A stretch of DNA of 40,041 nucleotides from contig JAFEGW010000020.1 in the NCBI GenBank assembly GCA_018239715.1, positions 1 to 40,041 of the forward strand, in the 5' to 3' direction. The notes under the pieces were generated by a model. The model was not told the origin of the DNA. It was given only the letters and a program-made list of their open reading frames with translations, and did no database searches. The position numbers and the translations under genes were made by a program. How positions within the stretch are numbered: position 1 is the stretch's first letter; every line of letters begins with the position of its first letter. The stretch comes from Verrucomicrobiota bacterium. GTDB lineage: Bacteria; Chlamydiota; Chlamydiia; Chlamydiales; Rhabdochlamydiaceae. Positions 24,824 to 33,121 of the stretch are shown piece by piece.

Positions 24824-26203
24824 ATGGATGTCGAAATCTTGTCCCGACTTCAGTTTGCTTTCACGATTACTTTTCATTATATCTACCCTCCCCTCAGTAT
24901 TGGGATTTCCCTCGCCATGATTATCATGGAAGGGATGTATTTAAAGACCAAAGATGTGCTCTGGGAAAAACTCACTAAATTTTGGCTGAAAGTCTTCGCG
25001 ATGACTTTCGCGCTCGGTGTGGCAACGGGCATTCCCATGATGTTTTCCCTAGGGACTAACTGGTCGCGCTATTCCCGGTTTGTGAGCGATGTCTCGGGCA
25101 GTCTTCTAGGTGCCGAAGGAATGTTTGCTTTTTTAATTGAAGCCGGTTTTTTAGGCATTCTCCTCTTTGGATGGAATCGGGTGAGTTCCAAAATGCACTT
25201 CATGGCAACGATTTTAGTGTCCGTAGGGGCGCATTTTAGCGCGATTTGGATTGTCAGCTTTAACTCTTGGATGCAGACGCCGGCAGGCTACAAATTGACG
25301 ACCCTCGCTGATGGGACCGTGGTCGCGCAAGTGGCCGATTGGTGGAAAGTGTTTTTAAGCCCTTCCAACCTGAGCCATCTGACACACGTCATCTTAGGCT
25401 GTTGGATGGCAGGGGCTTTTTTGATCATTAGTGTTGCCGCCTATTATCTGCTAAAAAATCGGCACCCTGCTTTTGCTCTCAGGAGCATGAAAGTCGGCCT
25501 TCTGATCGGGATGATCACCGCTGTACTGCAATTGGTTTCTGCGGATCATCTGGCTCGGAAAGTTGCTCAATATAATCCTGAGAAATTCGCCGCTTTTGAA
25601 GGCGTCTACAAAACCGCACCTTACACTCCTGCCTATGCCTTTGGTTGGGTCGATAAAAATAGTCAAAAAGTCTACGGCGTTGGTATTCCGGGGCTCCTCA
25701 GTCTGATGACTTACCGAAACGCGGAGACACCCGTCCCCGGGCTTGATCAGTTCCCGGAGGAGCATTGGTCTAACGTCCCTGTCGTTTTCCAAGTCTATCA
25801 TTTGATGATCTTCATGTGGGCTGGCATGGCTTTAACAGCTTTTATCGGGGGTTATTATTGGTGGAAGAAGAGGTGGAATATCAAGCCTATCTTTTTAAAG
25901 CTGATGATCATCTCTGTCACGTTCCCTCAGATTGCCAATGTCGCAGGCTGGTATAGTGCATGTATCGGCAGGCAGCCTTATATTGTTTATAAGCTTCTAA
26001 AAACCAAAGAGGCGTACTCCCCTGTGATTTCAGCGGGGCAAGTTTTAGGTTCTCTGATCATGTTTGTAGTGATGTACCTCTTATTTTTTGTCCTTTTCCT
26101 TGTCCTTCTCGACAGGAAAATCAAAGCAGGCCCTGAACCTGAAATGACCGAAGAGCAACTCCCTTACCGAGACGTCTATAACAAAGAAGCCAGGAGATCC
26201 TAA
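24824..26203 (+). CDS. cydA: Cytochrome bd ubiquinol oxidase subunit I
   Basis: CydA binds hemes b558, b595 and d and oxidises quinol at the periplasmic face. Visible family features are the heme-ligand His18 in ITFHYIYPPLSIG, GVATGIPMMFSLGTNW with the following AEGMFAFLIEA glutamate block, SHLTHVILGCW (His ligand), HLMIFMWAGM (Met ligand), and ANVAGWYSACIGRQPY near the C-terminus. At 459 aa it is the short-Q-loop type, like the Bacillus enzyme rather than the 522-aa E. coli one. Nine or so helices are evident. It overlaps cydB by one base (TAATG), so the two are translationally coupled. The oxidase has high oxygen affinity and generates membrane potential. Confidence 0.96.
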   Translation: MDVEILSRLQFAFTITFHYIYPPLSIGISLAMIIMEGMYLKTKDVLWEKLTKFWLKVFAMTFALGVATGIPMMFSLGTNWSRYSRFVSDVSGSLLGAEGMFAFLIEAGFLGILLFGWNRVSSKMHFMATILVSVGAHFSAIWIVSFNSWMQTPAGYKLTTLADGTVVAQVADWWKVFLSPSNLSHLTHVILGCWMAGAFLIISVAAYYLLKNRHPAFALRSMKVGLLIGMITAVLQLVSADHLARKVAQYNPEKFAAFEGVYKTAPYTPAYAFGWVDKNSQKVYGVGIPGLLSLMTYRNAETPVPGLDQFPEEHWSNVPVVFQVYHLMIFMWAGMALTAFIGGYYWWKKRWNIKPIFLKLMIISVTFPQIANVAGWYSACIGRQPYIVYKLLKTKEAYSPVISAGQVLGSLIMFVVMYLLFFVLFLVLLDRKIKAGPEPEMTEEQLPYRDVYNKEARRS

Positions 26204-27240
26204 TGGACAGGGTGGATACTTATTATCTCGCGCAGCTAATCATGTATGCAGTCTTCATGTTTTCGATTATTGCTTATGCCACCTTAGACGGCTTTGATCT
26301 GGGAGTCGGATGCCTGCATCTTTTCTCCAAGGGAGATGAAGAGCGCAGGCTGATGATCAATGCAATTGGCCCTGTCTGGGATGGAAACTCGACGTGGATC
26401 GTAATTGGAGGCGGAGTCCTTTTTGCTGCATTCCCCACCGCATTTTCAACCCTTGCTCCGAATCTTTACACCCCGTTCATGCTGCTGCTGTTTGGCTTTA
26501 TGCTTCGCGCGGCTTCAATTGAGTTCCGCAGCAAAGGACATCAGAAATGGTGGGCTCCTTTTTGGGACCGATGTTTCTTTTTAGCCAGTTTTATCCTGGC
26601 TTTGGTGATTGGGCTTGTCCTCGGCAACCTAATCCAAGGGCTTCCGCTCGATAACGGTCAGATTGTGGGCGGTCTTACAGCTCTGATAACCCCTTATACT
26701 CTTTTGATTGCCCTCTTAGGAATAGCGTGCTTTATGATGCACGGATCGATTTATCTTCTCATGAAAACAGAGGGTGCTTTTCACGATAAAGTCCGCAGAT
26801 GGGCCCACCGCTCGATCGTTTTTTTCCTGATCACTTGGCTTGCAGCAACGCTGGCGACTTTTATCCAGCACCCGCATATGCTCGCTCCTTTTCAAAATCA
26901 CCCTATCGTCGGAGTTTTTCCCCTCTTAAGCTTAGGATCGATTGGAATGATATTATGGATGATCCGGCGTAAACGAGATGGAATGGCCTTTCTCTTTTCT
27001 TGCCTATCGATCTTTTTTCTGCTTTTTCTCTTTGCGATGGGGACGTTCCCCCATATAGCCTATTCGACTATCCGTCCCGAGCAAAATTCTTTGACGTTCA
27101 TGAATAGCTCTGTCTCCGAGCTTGCACTCTGGATTTTAGTGGGGGTTTCTTGTACGGGCGCTCCGCTTTCTTTCTTCTACTTTCCTTACATCTATAAGGT
27201 CTTCAAAGGGAAAGTGAAGCTCGATTCCCATAGCTATTGA
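26203..27240 (+). CDS. cydB: Cytochrome bd ubiquinol oxidase subunit II
   Basis: The start MFSIIAYATLDGFDLGVG is the CydB signature, followed by NAIGPVWDGNSTWIVIGGG and TLAPNLYTPFMLLL, with about eight to nine transmembrane helices over 345 aa. CydB pairs with CydA to form the oxidase and binds no heme of its own. The ATG overlaps the cydA stop. No cydX-like microprotein gene follows; only 14 bases separate it from the convergent kinase gene. Confidence 0.96.
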   Translation: MDRVDTYYLAQLIMYAVFMFSIIAYATLDGFDLGVGCLHLFSKGDEERRLMINAIGPVWDGNSTWIVIGGGVLFAAFPTAFSTLAPNLYTPFMLLLFGFMLRAASIEFRSKGHQKWWAPFWDRCFFLASFILALVIGLVLGNLIQGLPLDNGQIVGGLTALITPYTLLIALLGIACFMMHGSIYLLMKTEGAFHDKVRRWAHRSIVFFLITWLAATLATFIQHPHMLAPFQNHPIVGVFPLLSLGSIGMILWMIRRKRDGMAFLFSCLSIFFLLFLFAMGTFPHIAYSTIRPEQNSLTFMNSSVSELALWILVGVSCTGAPLSFFYFPYIYKVFKGKVKLDSHSY

Positions 27241-27254
27241 AAGTGGGTAAAATA

Positions 27255-28811
27255 TTATCGTTTTCTACGAGGCGCACGCGAGCGTTTACTTGTCACAGGA
27301 GCAGGCATTTGCTCTACGGGGCGTTTGGTTTTTTTTGCGGCAGCTTTCAAATGAACGCTCCCTGACACTGGCTGGCCAGGTGCTCTCTTAGGAGGCTCTT
27401 TTGCATTTAGCAAATTTTGATCATCGGTCTCAGCTTCCCGTTCAAGGAAAGCTTCCTCAAATCGTTGAAGCAAATTTTTCTTTACCGAAGAACCTGAAGG
27501 ATTAAGAAGCGCTTTTTGAAAGAAAGAAATATCCAATATACTTCCCTCTTTTAAAGGGACTTGATGGCGCGAGAAAATCCCATCTTTTTCTAGCGCTAAG
27601 ATATATTCTCCTGTAGCATCTCTCGGAAGATGAAGATGGCTATTTGTCGTATGGTCAATGTTTAATTTCAAATCATAGCTGTTAGCATTAGGCAAAGTGC
27701 CTGATGTGTCGTCACATTCTGCACGCATCAGATACATATTACATTGCATAAGATAGTGGGAATTGAAATGGAAATGGACAGCGATCTCTCTCTTAAAGAT
27801 AGGACTTTGTAAAAGCTCTGTTGTTGTAGGGCGATTTTCATAACGGAGGCAGGAACTTATCATGCTAATCCACATTGCGATATCTTCAGGAGACAATCCT
27901 TTCTCTTGCCCTTTTTCTCTCACAACTTCCTCCCATTTTCTCACAGGAGGGAGTTCAACCTTTTGACGGAATTCTCGATTGATATCAAAAATCTTAGGAG
28001 CTTCAGGAGAGTTCAAGAGATATTCAAAAGAGGGTTTACCCAATCGAGCAACGATTTGCTGCAGCACATAATGACCCCGCTCTCCTTCCTGGATCTCTTT
28101 AGGTACTCTAAACAGTGGTTGGTCGGTTAGAAGTATATACAGCATGCAACCAAAGCTCCAAATGTCATAGGAAGGGCTAAGCTTTTTTCCCAGGATGAGT
28201 TCAGGAGCTCTATGTGTTACAGTTGTAATCGGGCGAAGATGCGCTTCTTGGGATGTATCTCGCGCTCCTCCAAAGTCGATGACTCTTAAACTTTGGCTTT
28301 CTCGATCAAAAATGAGATTGGAGAGTTTAAGATCAAAATAGGTCCAGCCTTTCGCATGCAATCCTTCCAAGCATTCTAGCGCTTGTCTAGAAATAGTAAT
28401 CCTTTCAGCGTATGTCAATTTGATATGAGGTGTCTCGAGGTTAAAAAATACGGATACAATGTCTTTATTCTTAACGAGGTCCATGACGATATGACGTTGT
28501 TGCTCTTCGGGTTTACTCTTGGGAGAACCCAGGATATCGGCTCTGAACCCCACCGCATGGGGGATATCTCGCAGGATGCGTAGAGCTTGAACCTCAGCTT
28601 CCGCAAAAGGACCTACTAGCTGCGTCTTGACGGCAACAGGAGATTGCGTGCTAAGGTCTATTCCTTCTCTTACAGTCCCAAATCCCCCCTTTCCTAGCAG
28701 GTTAGTCGTGACCATAAATGTCTTGTCTTCCAACGAAACCCTTCCCGCAGGAAAAGTTGCCGTGAGACCCACAGAAGCTGTAAGAACCTTTCCAATTACT
28801 GACATAATCAT
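27255..28811 (-). CDS. Eukaryote-like Ser/Thr protein kinase with a basic, NLS-like C-terminal tail
   Basis: Kinase motifs in order are the Gly loop LLGKGGFGTVREG (39-50), the VAVK lysine (Lys62), the alpha-C Glu near 71-73, a catalytic loop YFDLKLSN (Asp160, Lys162, Asn165, with Tyr-Phe replacing His-Arg of HRD), and VIDFGGARD (Asp179). These are followed by TTVTHRAPE and YDIWSFGCMLY. All catalytic residues are present, so activity is expected. A middle region of about 180 residues is unassigned. The tail ends in two basic clusters, KKTKRP (about 493-497) and KRSRAPRRKR (509-518), resembling a bipartite nuclear localisation signal. No transmembrane segment is seen, unlike PknD. The gene is isolated, preceded by AT-rich DNA; an ATG two codons in is possible. 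Confidence 0.85.
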   Translation of the reverse strand: MIMSVIGKVLTASVGLTATFPAGRVSLEDKTFMVTTNLLGKGGFGTVREGIDLSTQSPVAVKTQLVGPFAEAEVQALRILRDIPHAVGFRADILGSPKSKPEEQQRHIVMDLVKNKDIVSVFFNLETPHIKLTYAERITISRQALECLEGLHAKGWTYFDLKLSNLIFDRESQSLRVIDFGGARDTSQEAHLRPITTVTHRAPELILGKKLSPSYDIWSFGCMLYILLTDQPLFRVPKEIQEGERGHYVLQQIVARLGKPSFEYLLNSPEAPKIFDINREFRQKVELPPVRKWEEVVREKGQEKGLSPEDIAMWISMISSCLRYENRPTTTELLQSPIFKREIAVHFHFNSHYLMQCNMYLMRAECDDTSGTLPNANSYDLKLNIDHTTNSHLHLPRDATGEYILALEKDGIFSRHQVPLKEGSILDISFFQKALLNPSGSSVKKNLLQRFEEAFLEREAETDDQNLLNAKEPPKRAPGQPVSGSVHLKAAAKKTKRPVEQMPAPVTSKRSRAPRRKR

Positions 28812-29103
28812 AATATTATAAACAAATTAACATATTATTCCATAATAAATAAAAGTATTAATTCATATTAAATAATTAACTTAAAATGCTTATTTATAAA
28901 TATTTAAATTAGCATGAGATGCATGCTTCTAAGTGGTAGAAAAGGCTCCTGGGAAGCTCCTGGGGACCGCTTTGCACTCCCTATATTGAGAAGCTGCAGA
29001 TGCGGGAAATTCTGTGGAAAAAGTACAAGAAAGTCCTATTCAGTCAATATTTATCGAAATAAAGGCAGATTCAAGAGAAGTAGGTGGATTTTTTTAAGAT
29101 AGT
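28812..29103. other. AT-rich and unassigned spacer between the kinase gene and the tRNA pair
   Basis: The first 100 bases next to the kinase gene are almost pure A/T (for example AATAATTAACTTAAAATGC). The remainder is of mixed composition and includes a tandem pair of the 9-mer GCTCCTGGG around 28947-28966 and a palindromic GCATGAGATGC near 28912. Neither a convincing ORF nor a T-rich terminator for the minus-strand tRNAs is visible. It likely holds the kinase promoter; the rest is unexplained. Confidence 0.3.
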
Positions 29104-29177
29104 TAGCGGTAGTCGGATTCGAACCAACGACACAAGGATTATGATTCCTCTGCTCTAACCAACTGAGCTATACCGCC
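29104..29177 (-). tRNA. tRNA with CAU anticodon (elongator Met or Ile2)
   Basis: The minus strand folds as a tRNA: acceptor GGCGGTA/TACCGCT, D-arm GCTC...GAGC, anticodon stem GAGGA/TCCTT with loop ATCATAA (anticodon CAT), T-arm GTTGG/CCGAC with loop TTCGAAT. The discriminator is A73 and CCA is not encoded. The outer pair is G1-U72. A CAU tRNA that is not the initiator is either elongator tRNA-Met or the AUA-reading tRNA-Ile that TilS converts to lysidine. I could not separate the two by eye. It lies 20 bases downstream of the initiator tRNA, likely in one transcript. Confidence 0.9.
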
Positions 29178-29197
29178 ATTTTTCGGTACAAAAAAAA

Positions 29198-29270
29198 TAG
29201 CGGGGGAAGGATTCGAACCTCCGGCCTTTGGGTTATGAGCCCAACGAGCTAACCACTGCTCCACCCCGCG
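29198..29270 (-). tRNA. Initiator tRNA-fMet (CAU)
   Basis: The minus strand starts CGCGGGGTGGAGCAG and carries the anticodon stem-loop GGGCTCATAACCC with the three stacked G:C pairs diagnostic of initiator tRNA. Positions 1 and 72 are C and U, an unpaired end as required for formylation. The T-arm is GGAGG/CCTTC with loop TTCGAAT. CCA is not encoded. It is the first of two tRNAs in tandem. Confidence 0.93.
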
Positions 29271-29334
29271 ATATTCGACAAAGTATATTGCAATCAACTA
29301 TTTAAAAACACATCTAAAATATATTCTTGCAAAA

Positions 29335-30594
29335 TCACTTCAGTAAAAAACTTTGTAAGGACTTCCAGGTCCTCTGAGTGGCCCCATGGACTTCCTCGGC
29401 AAGCTTGAGACCGGCTTGCTTCATTTCGAGCGGCGGATAAGTGAGCATTTGCTCGAGGGTAGTAGAAACTTCCGAGAGAGGCACTTGCCTTCCGGCTCCT
29501 CCTTGGGTCACGATATCAACTAGATCTTTCTGAGTCTCCATATGAGGCCCGAACAGCACGGGAATCCCCAAAGCTGCCGGCTCAAAGATGTTATGTCCAC
29601 CGACATGGGTTGCGTAACTTCCCCCGACAATGGCGATATCGGAGAGCTGATAACAAGCGCTGAGGACTCCCATAGCATCGATAAGGATAATTCTTTCGTT
29701 GCCTTGTTTAGGAGCATGATCGGAGAACCGAGCATAAGGGATTTTTTTCTTCTCGAGCAAAGCAGCGACAGTAGAAAACCGTTCAGGATGGCGAGGAACT
29801 AGAAGGATTTTCAAAGTCGGAAAGCGGACTAGCAGGGGCTCTAAGGCTGTGATAAGATGATCTTCCTCAGGATCGTGCGTAGAACCGAGGGTAATGACTT
29901 TGTCTTGCGGTTGAATGCCCAGATCGGATTTCCATCTTTCGATGTCAATATGAGGGAACGGCTGGTCAAACTTAAGGTTGCCTGTCACTACGATCTTATC
30001 AGGGGCGACGCCCAGCGTTTGAAAACGGCTGGAGTACCGCTGGCTTTGAAGGCAAAAAAGGTGGATTTGAGAAAAAAGTCGGCGAGAAAAAAAAGAAAAG
30101 AGCTGAAAACGGGACAAGGAAGTTTCAGAAATTTTCCCATTCACCAAAACAACTTTCTTATTTTGGTGAATGAGGTTGTACCAGAAGTCGCTTTCGACCA
30201 AAATCAAAATATCGGGCCGAATGCGTTTCACAAGCCGCTGGATCGTCCACGAAAAATCTAAAGGAAGATAAAAATAGTGGTCCAGCTCGGGCATGCTCCG
30301 CTTGGCTTCTCCAAGGCCTGTTTCTGTGGTTGTAGATATCACAATAGAGGCATTAGGCACCTGCTGCCTTATTTGTTCGACTAAAGGAGCAACGGCTTTC
30401 GTCTCCCCCATCGAAATCGAATGGACCCAGATATGAACATTATCGGCTGGCAGATTAAAAGAAGGTAGCCTAAGTCCCAGCTTATCGAGGAAAGATTTTC
30501 GATGTTTCCGGTGGCGTATCGCCTCCCATATAAACTTTGGAAGGCAGACAGCCGTGTAAAGCAGCAAAGCTAGGTCATAGATCACTTTAAACAT
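29335..30594 (-). CDS. waaA: Kdo transferase (3-deoxy-D-manno-octulosonic acid transferase)
   Basis: This 419-aa protein has the WaaA layout. An N-terminal membrane-anchoring helix (VIYDLALLLYTAVCLPKF) is followed by the catalytic-base block IWVHSISMGETKA with Glu64, and then ISTTTETGLGEAK. The second Rossmann domain has ILLVPRHPERF, DAMGVLSACYQLSDIAIVGGSY and GGHNIFEPAALGIPVLFGPH. It transfers Kdo from CMP-Kdo to lipid A at the inner membrane; chlamydial WaaA enzymes are often multifunctional, adding several Kdo units. Its start overlaps the leuS stop by eight bases, so they are probably coupled. The leuS-waaA pairing is also seen in Chlamydia. Confidence 0.95.
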   Translation of the reverse strand: MFKVIYDLALLLYTAVCLPKFIWEAIRHRKHRKSFLDKLGLRLPSFNLPADNVHIWVHSISMGETKAVAPLVEQIRQQVPNASIVISTTTETGLGEAKRSMPELDHYFYLPLDFSWTIQRLVKRIRPDILILVESDFWYNLIHQNKKVVLVNGKISETSLSRFQLFSFFSRRLFSQIHLFCLQSQRYSSRFQTLGVAPDKIVVTGNLKFDQPFPHIDIERWKSDLGIQPQDKVITLGSTHDPEEDHLITALEPLLVRFPTLKILLVPRHPERFSTVAALLEKKKIPYARFSDHAPKQGNERIILIDAMGVLSACYQLSDIAIVGGSYATHVGGHNIFEPAALGIPVLFGPHMETQKDLVDIVTQGGAGRQVPLSEVSTTLEQMLTYPPLEMKQAGLKLAEEVHGATQRTWKSLQSFLLK

Positions 30595-33085
30595 GGATCA
30601 CCAAGCTCAGCAGTTTGTTAGGCACAAAGACCACTTTTTCAATGGTTCCTTCTAAATGTTTGGAAATTTGAGGCTGTCTTTGAATAAAAGCTAAGATCTC
30701 TTCTTGGCTTTTATCTTTGGGCAGTTCCCATTTGCCGCGCACCTTGCCATTGATTTGAATGACATAGAGGGTCGTAGAGTCGACGAGGTACGCAGGATCG
30801 ACCGTAGGAAAAGGAGCATAAGTCAGCCCTTCGGTCTCTCCTAGAAGCTCCCAGGCCTCTTCAGCGATATGCGGCGCAAACGGATAGAGCACTTGCGTGA
30901 TCATTTTTAAAGCGGCCTTGGGATACTTCGGGAGCGGTGAAAAATCATTCATGAACTCCATCATCTTGGCAATGGCCGTATTGAACGACATCTCTTCGAT
31001 ATCTTTTTCCACGCTGGAAACCAGCCGATGGCCCAGTTTAAGAGCTTCTTCGGAAGTCTCTTCAGCGACTTTATCCGAGGTTACGAGATTATAAAAACGG
31101 GTCAGGAACCGGTAGCATCCTTGGACGGCATCCGTATTCCAGAGTTTTTCCTGATCAAAAGGTCCCATAAACATCTCATACAAACGGAGGCTGTCGGCTC
31201 CATACTCTGCAATCATTTCATCAGGAGTGACTCCATTGAGCTTTGACTTCGACATCTTCTCAATTTGACTCTTGAGCGGAACATCCGTCCCCATTTGGAA
31301 ATACTTTCCATCTTTTTCCACGACCTCTTCCGCAGAGATATAAACACCGGAAGGAAGCTGGTACGAACGCGCGGTCAAAAGTCCTTGATTCCGGAGCTTT
31401 TGAAAAGGCTCAGGAGTCGAGACGTAGCCGCAATCATATAAAACTTTGTGCCAGAAGCGGGCATATAATAGATGGAGAACGGCGTGTTCGACACCTCCTA
31501 CATAAAGATCGACCGACATCCAGTATTTTTCTTTGGCCGGATCCCAGGCGGCTTTATCATTATGAGGATCGCAGAACCTCAAATAATACCAGCAAGAACC
31601 GGCCCATTGGGGCATCGTGTTGCTCTCGCGGCGGGCTCTTTTGCCGGTCTTAAGATCGGTGGTTTCGATCCAGTCTTTGACTTTGGCCAGGGGGCTTTCC
31701 CCATTTCCCGAGGGTTTGAAATCCTTCAATTCAGGTGGACAAAGCGGCAGTTCGTCCATATCAAGGATGCGCTTAGAGCCATCTTCGAAATGCAAAATCG
31801 GGAAGGGCTCCCCCCAATACCGCTGACGGGAAAAAAGCCAATCGCGGAGCTTATAGTTGACGCTCTTCTCCCCTTTCCCCTTTTGGACCAGCCACTCGGC
31901 AATCTTCTTCTTCGCCGGTTCGACAGTGAGGCCGCTCAGAAATTCGCTATGGATGAGCTTGCCTTCGCCTGTCCAACACTCCGTCTCTGCAGCTTCGGAC
32001 TCCACCACTCTAACAACGGGCAGGTGGTATTTGTTTGCAAACTCAAAATCCCTTTCATCGTGAGCTGGAACGGCCATGACAGCGCCTGTTCCATAACTCA
32101 TGAGAACGTAGTCGGAAATCCAGATTGGAATTTTTTTGTTATTCACAGGATTGATGGCATAAGCCCCCGTCCAGACGCCTGTTTTTTCTTTGGCAAGATC
32201 GGTTCTCTGCATGTCGGATTTGGAAGCGACTTCTTTCTGATACTCTTGAACTTCTGAGGAATGTGAAGGGGCCACGATCTGAGGCACTAAAGGGTGTTCA
32301 GGAGCCAGAACCATATAAGTAGCGCCAAAAAGCGTGTCGGGCCTGGTGGTGAAGACCGTGATTGTTTCTCCGGTTTTTTCCTCGGTAAAATGAACTTTGA
32401 CCCCTTCGCTCTTACCAATCCAGTTCACCTGCAGCCTTTTGAGGGATTCGGGCCAGTCGACAAGTTGAAGATCTTCGATGAGCTGGTCGGCATAGGCGGT
32501 GATCTTCAGGATCCATTGACGGAGCGGACGCCTTTCAATGGGATAACCCCCTTCTTTCGAGAAGCCGTTTTCTATTTCTTCATTGGCCAGTACGGTTCCT
32601 AAGGCAGGACAATAGTTCACATTTACTTCGGCTTCATAGGCAAGCCCTTTTTCATAGAGCTTAGTAAAGATCCACTGCGTCCATTTATAGTAGGAAGGGT
32701 CGCTGGTGGCGACCTCGCGGCTCCAATCGTAGCTAAAACCGAGCGATTTGAGCTGACGCCGATATGTATTGATATTTTGCTCTGTTGTAACTGCCGGATG
32801 AGTTCCTGTGCGGATGGCGTACTGTTCAGCGGGGAGGCCAAAACTGTCCCATCCCATCGGATGGAGGACGTTGTACCCTTTGGTGCGCTTGTAACGAGAG
32901 AGAATGTCCGTCGCCGTATATCCGGTCACATGTCCGACGTGAAGCCCTGCCCCTGAAGGGTAAGGAAACATATCTAAAATATAATATTTAGGTTTAGAGG
33001 GGTCTGCCTCGACTTGAAAGGTCTCCCTTTCTTCCCAAATGTGCTGCCATTTCTGTTCGATTCTTTGGTGATTGTAATTAGCCAT
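30587..33085 (-). CDS. leuS: Leucyl-tRNA synthetase
   Basis: At 832 aa this is a full-length class Ia synthetase. The HIGH motif appears as PYPSGAGLHVGHVTGY (HVGH, 49-52), the editing domain contains TTRPDTLFGATYMVLAPEHP and YGTGAVMAVPAHDERD, and KMSKS appears in EKMSKSKLNGVTPDEMI near residue 610. The C-terminal anticodon-binding and Leu-specific domains end the chain. It charges tRNA-Leu and hydrolyses mischarged products. The upstream minus strand shows TATACT about 20 bases before the ATG, a likely -10, with a weak -35. It is co-oriented with waaA, which overlaps its stop. Confidence 0.97.
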   Translation of the reverse strand: MANYNHQRIEQKWQHIWEERETFQVEADPSKPKYYILDMFPYPSGAGLHVGHVTGYTATDILSRYKRTKGYNVLHPMGWDSFGLPAEQYAIRTGTHPAVTTEQNINTYRRQLKSLGFSYDWSREVATSDPSYYKWTQWIFTKLYEKGLAYEAEVNVNYCPALGTVLANEEIENGFSKEGGYPIERRPLRQWILKITAYADQLIEDLQLVDWPESLKRLQVNWIGKSEGVKVHFTEEKTGETITVFTTRPDTLFGATYMVLAPEHPLVPQIVAPSHSSEVQEYQKEVASKSDMQRTDLAKEKTGVWTGAYAINPVNNKKIPIWISDYVLMSYGTGAVMAVPAHDERDFEFANKYHLPVVRVVESEAAETECWTGEGKLIHSEFLSGLTVEPAKKKIAEWLVQKGKGEKSVNYKLRDWLFSRQRYWGEPFPILHFEDGSKRILDMDELPLCPPELKDFKPSGNGESPLAKVKDWIETTDLKTGKRARRESNTMPQWAGSCWYYLRFCDPHNDKAAWDPAKEKYWMSVDLYVGGVEHAVLHLLYARFWHKVLYDCGYVSTPEPFQKLRNQGLLTARSYQLPSGVYISAEEVVEKDGKYFQMGTDVPLKSQIEKMSKSKLNGVTPDEMIAEYGADSLRLYEMFMGPFDQEKLWNTDAVQGCYRFLTRFYNLVTSDKVAEETSEEALKLGHRLVSSVEKDIEEMSFNTAIAKMMEFMNDFSPLPKYPKAALKMITQVLYPFAPHIAEEAWELLGETEGLTYAPFPTVDPAYLVDSTTLYVIQINGKVRGKWELPKDKSQEEILAFIQRQPQISKHLEGTIEKVVFVPNKLLSLVIHV

Positions 33086-33121
33086 CCAGAAAAAATACAG
33101 TATAACAGTAATTGCTTCAAA

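Noticed and set aside
28914-29102. 62-aa ORF in the spacer next to the tRNAs
   Set aside because: No ribosome site and a Cys/Arg/Lys composition unlike real proteins.
31472-32257. 261-aa ORF antisense to leuS
   Set aside because: Long antisense frames are common opposite highly biased genes; leuS is certain and this ORF has no ribosome site or domain.
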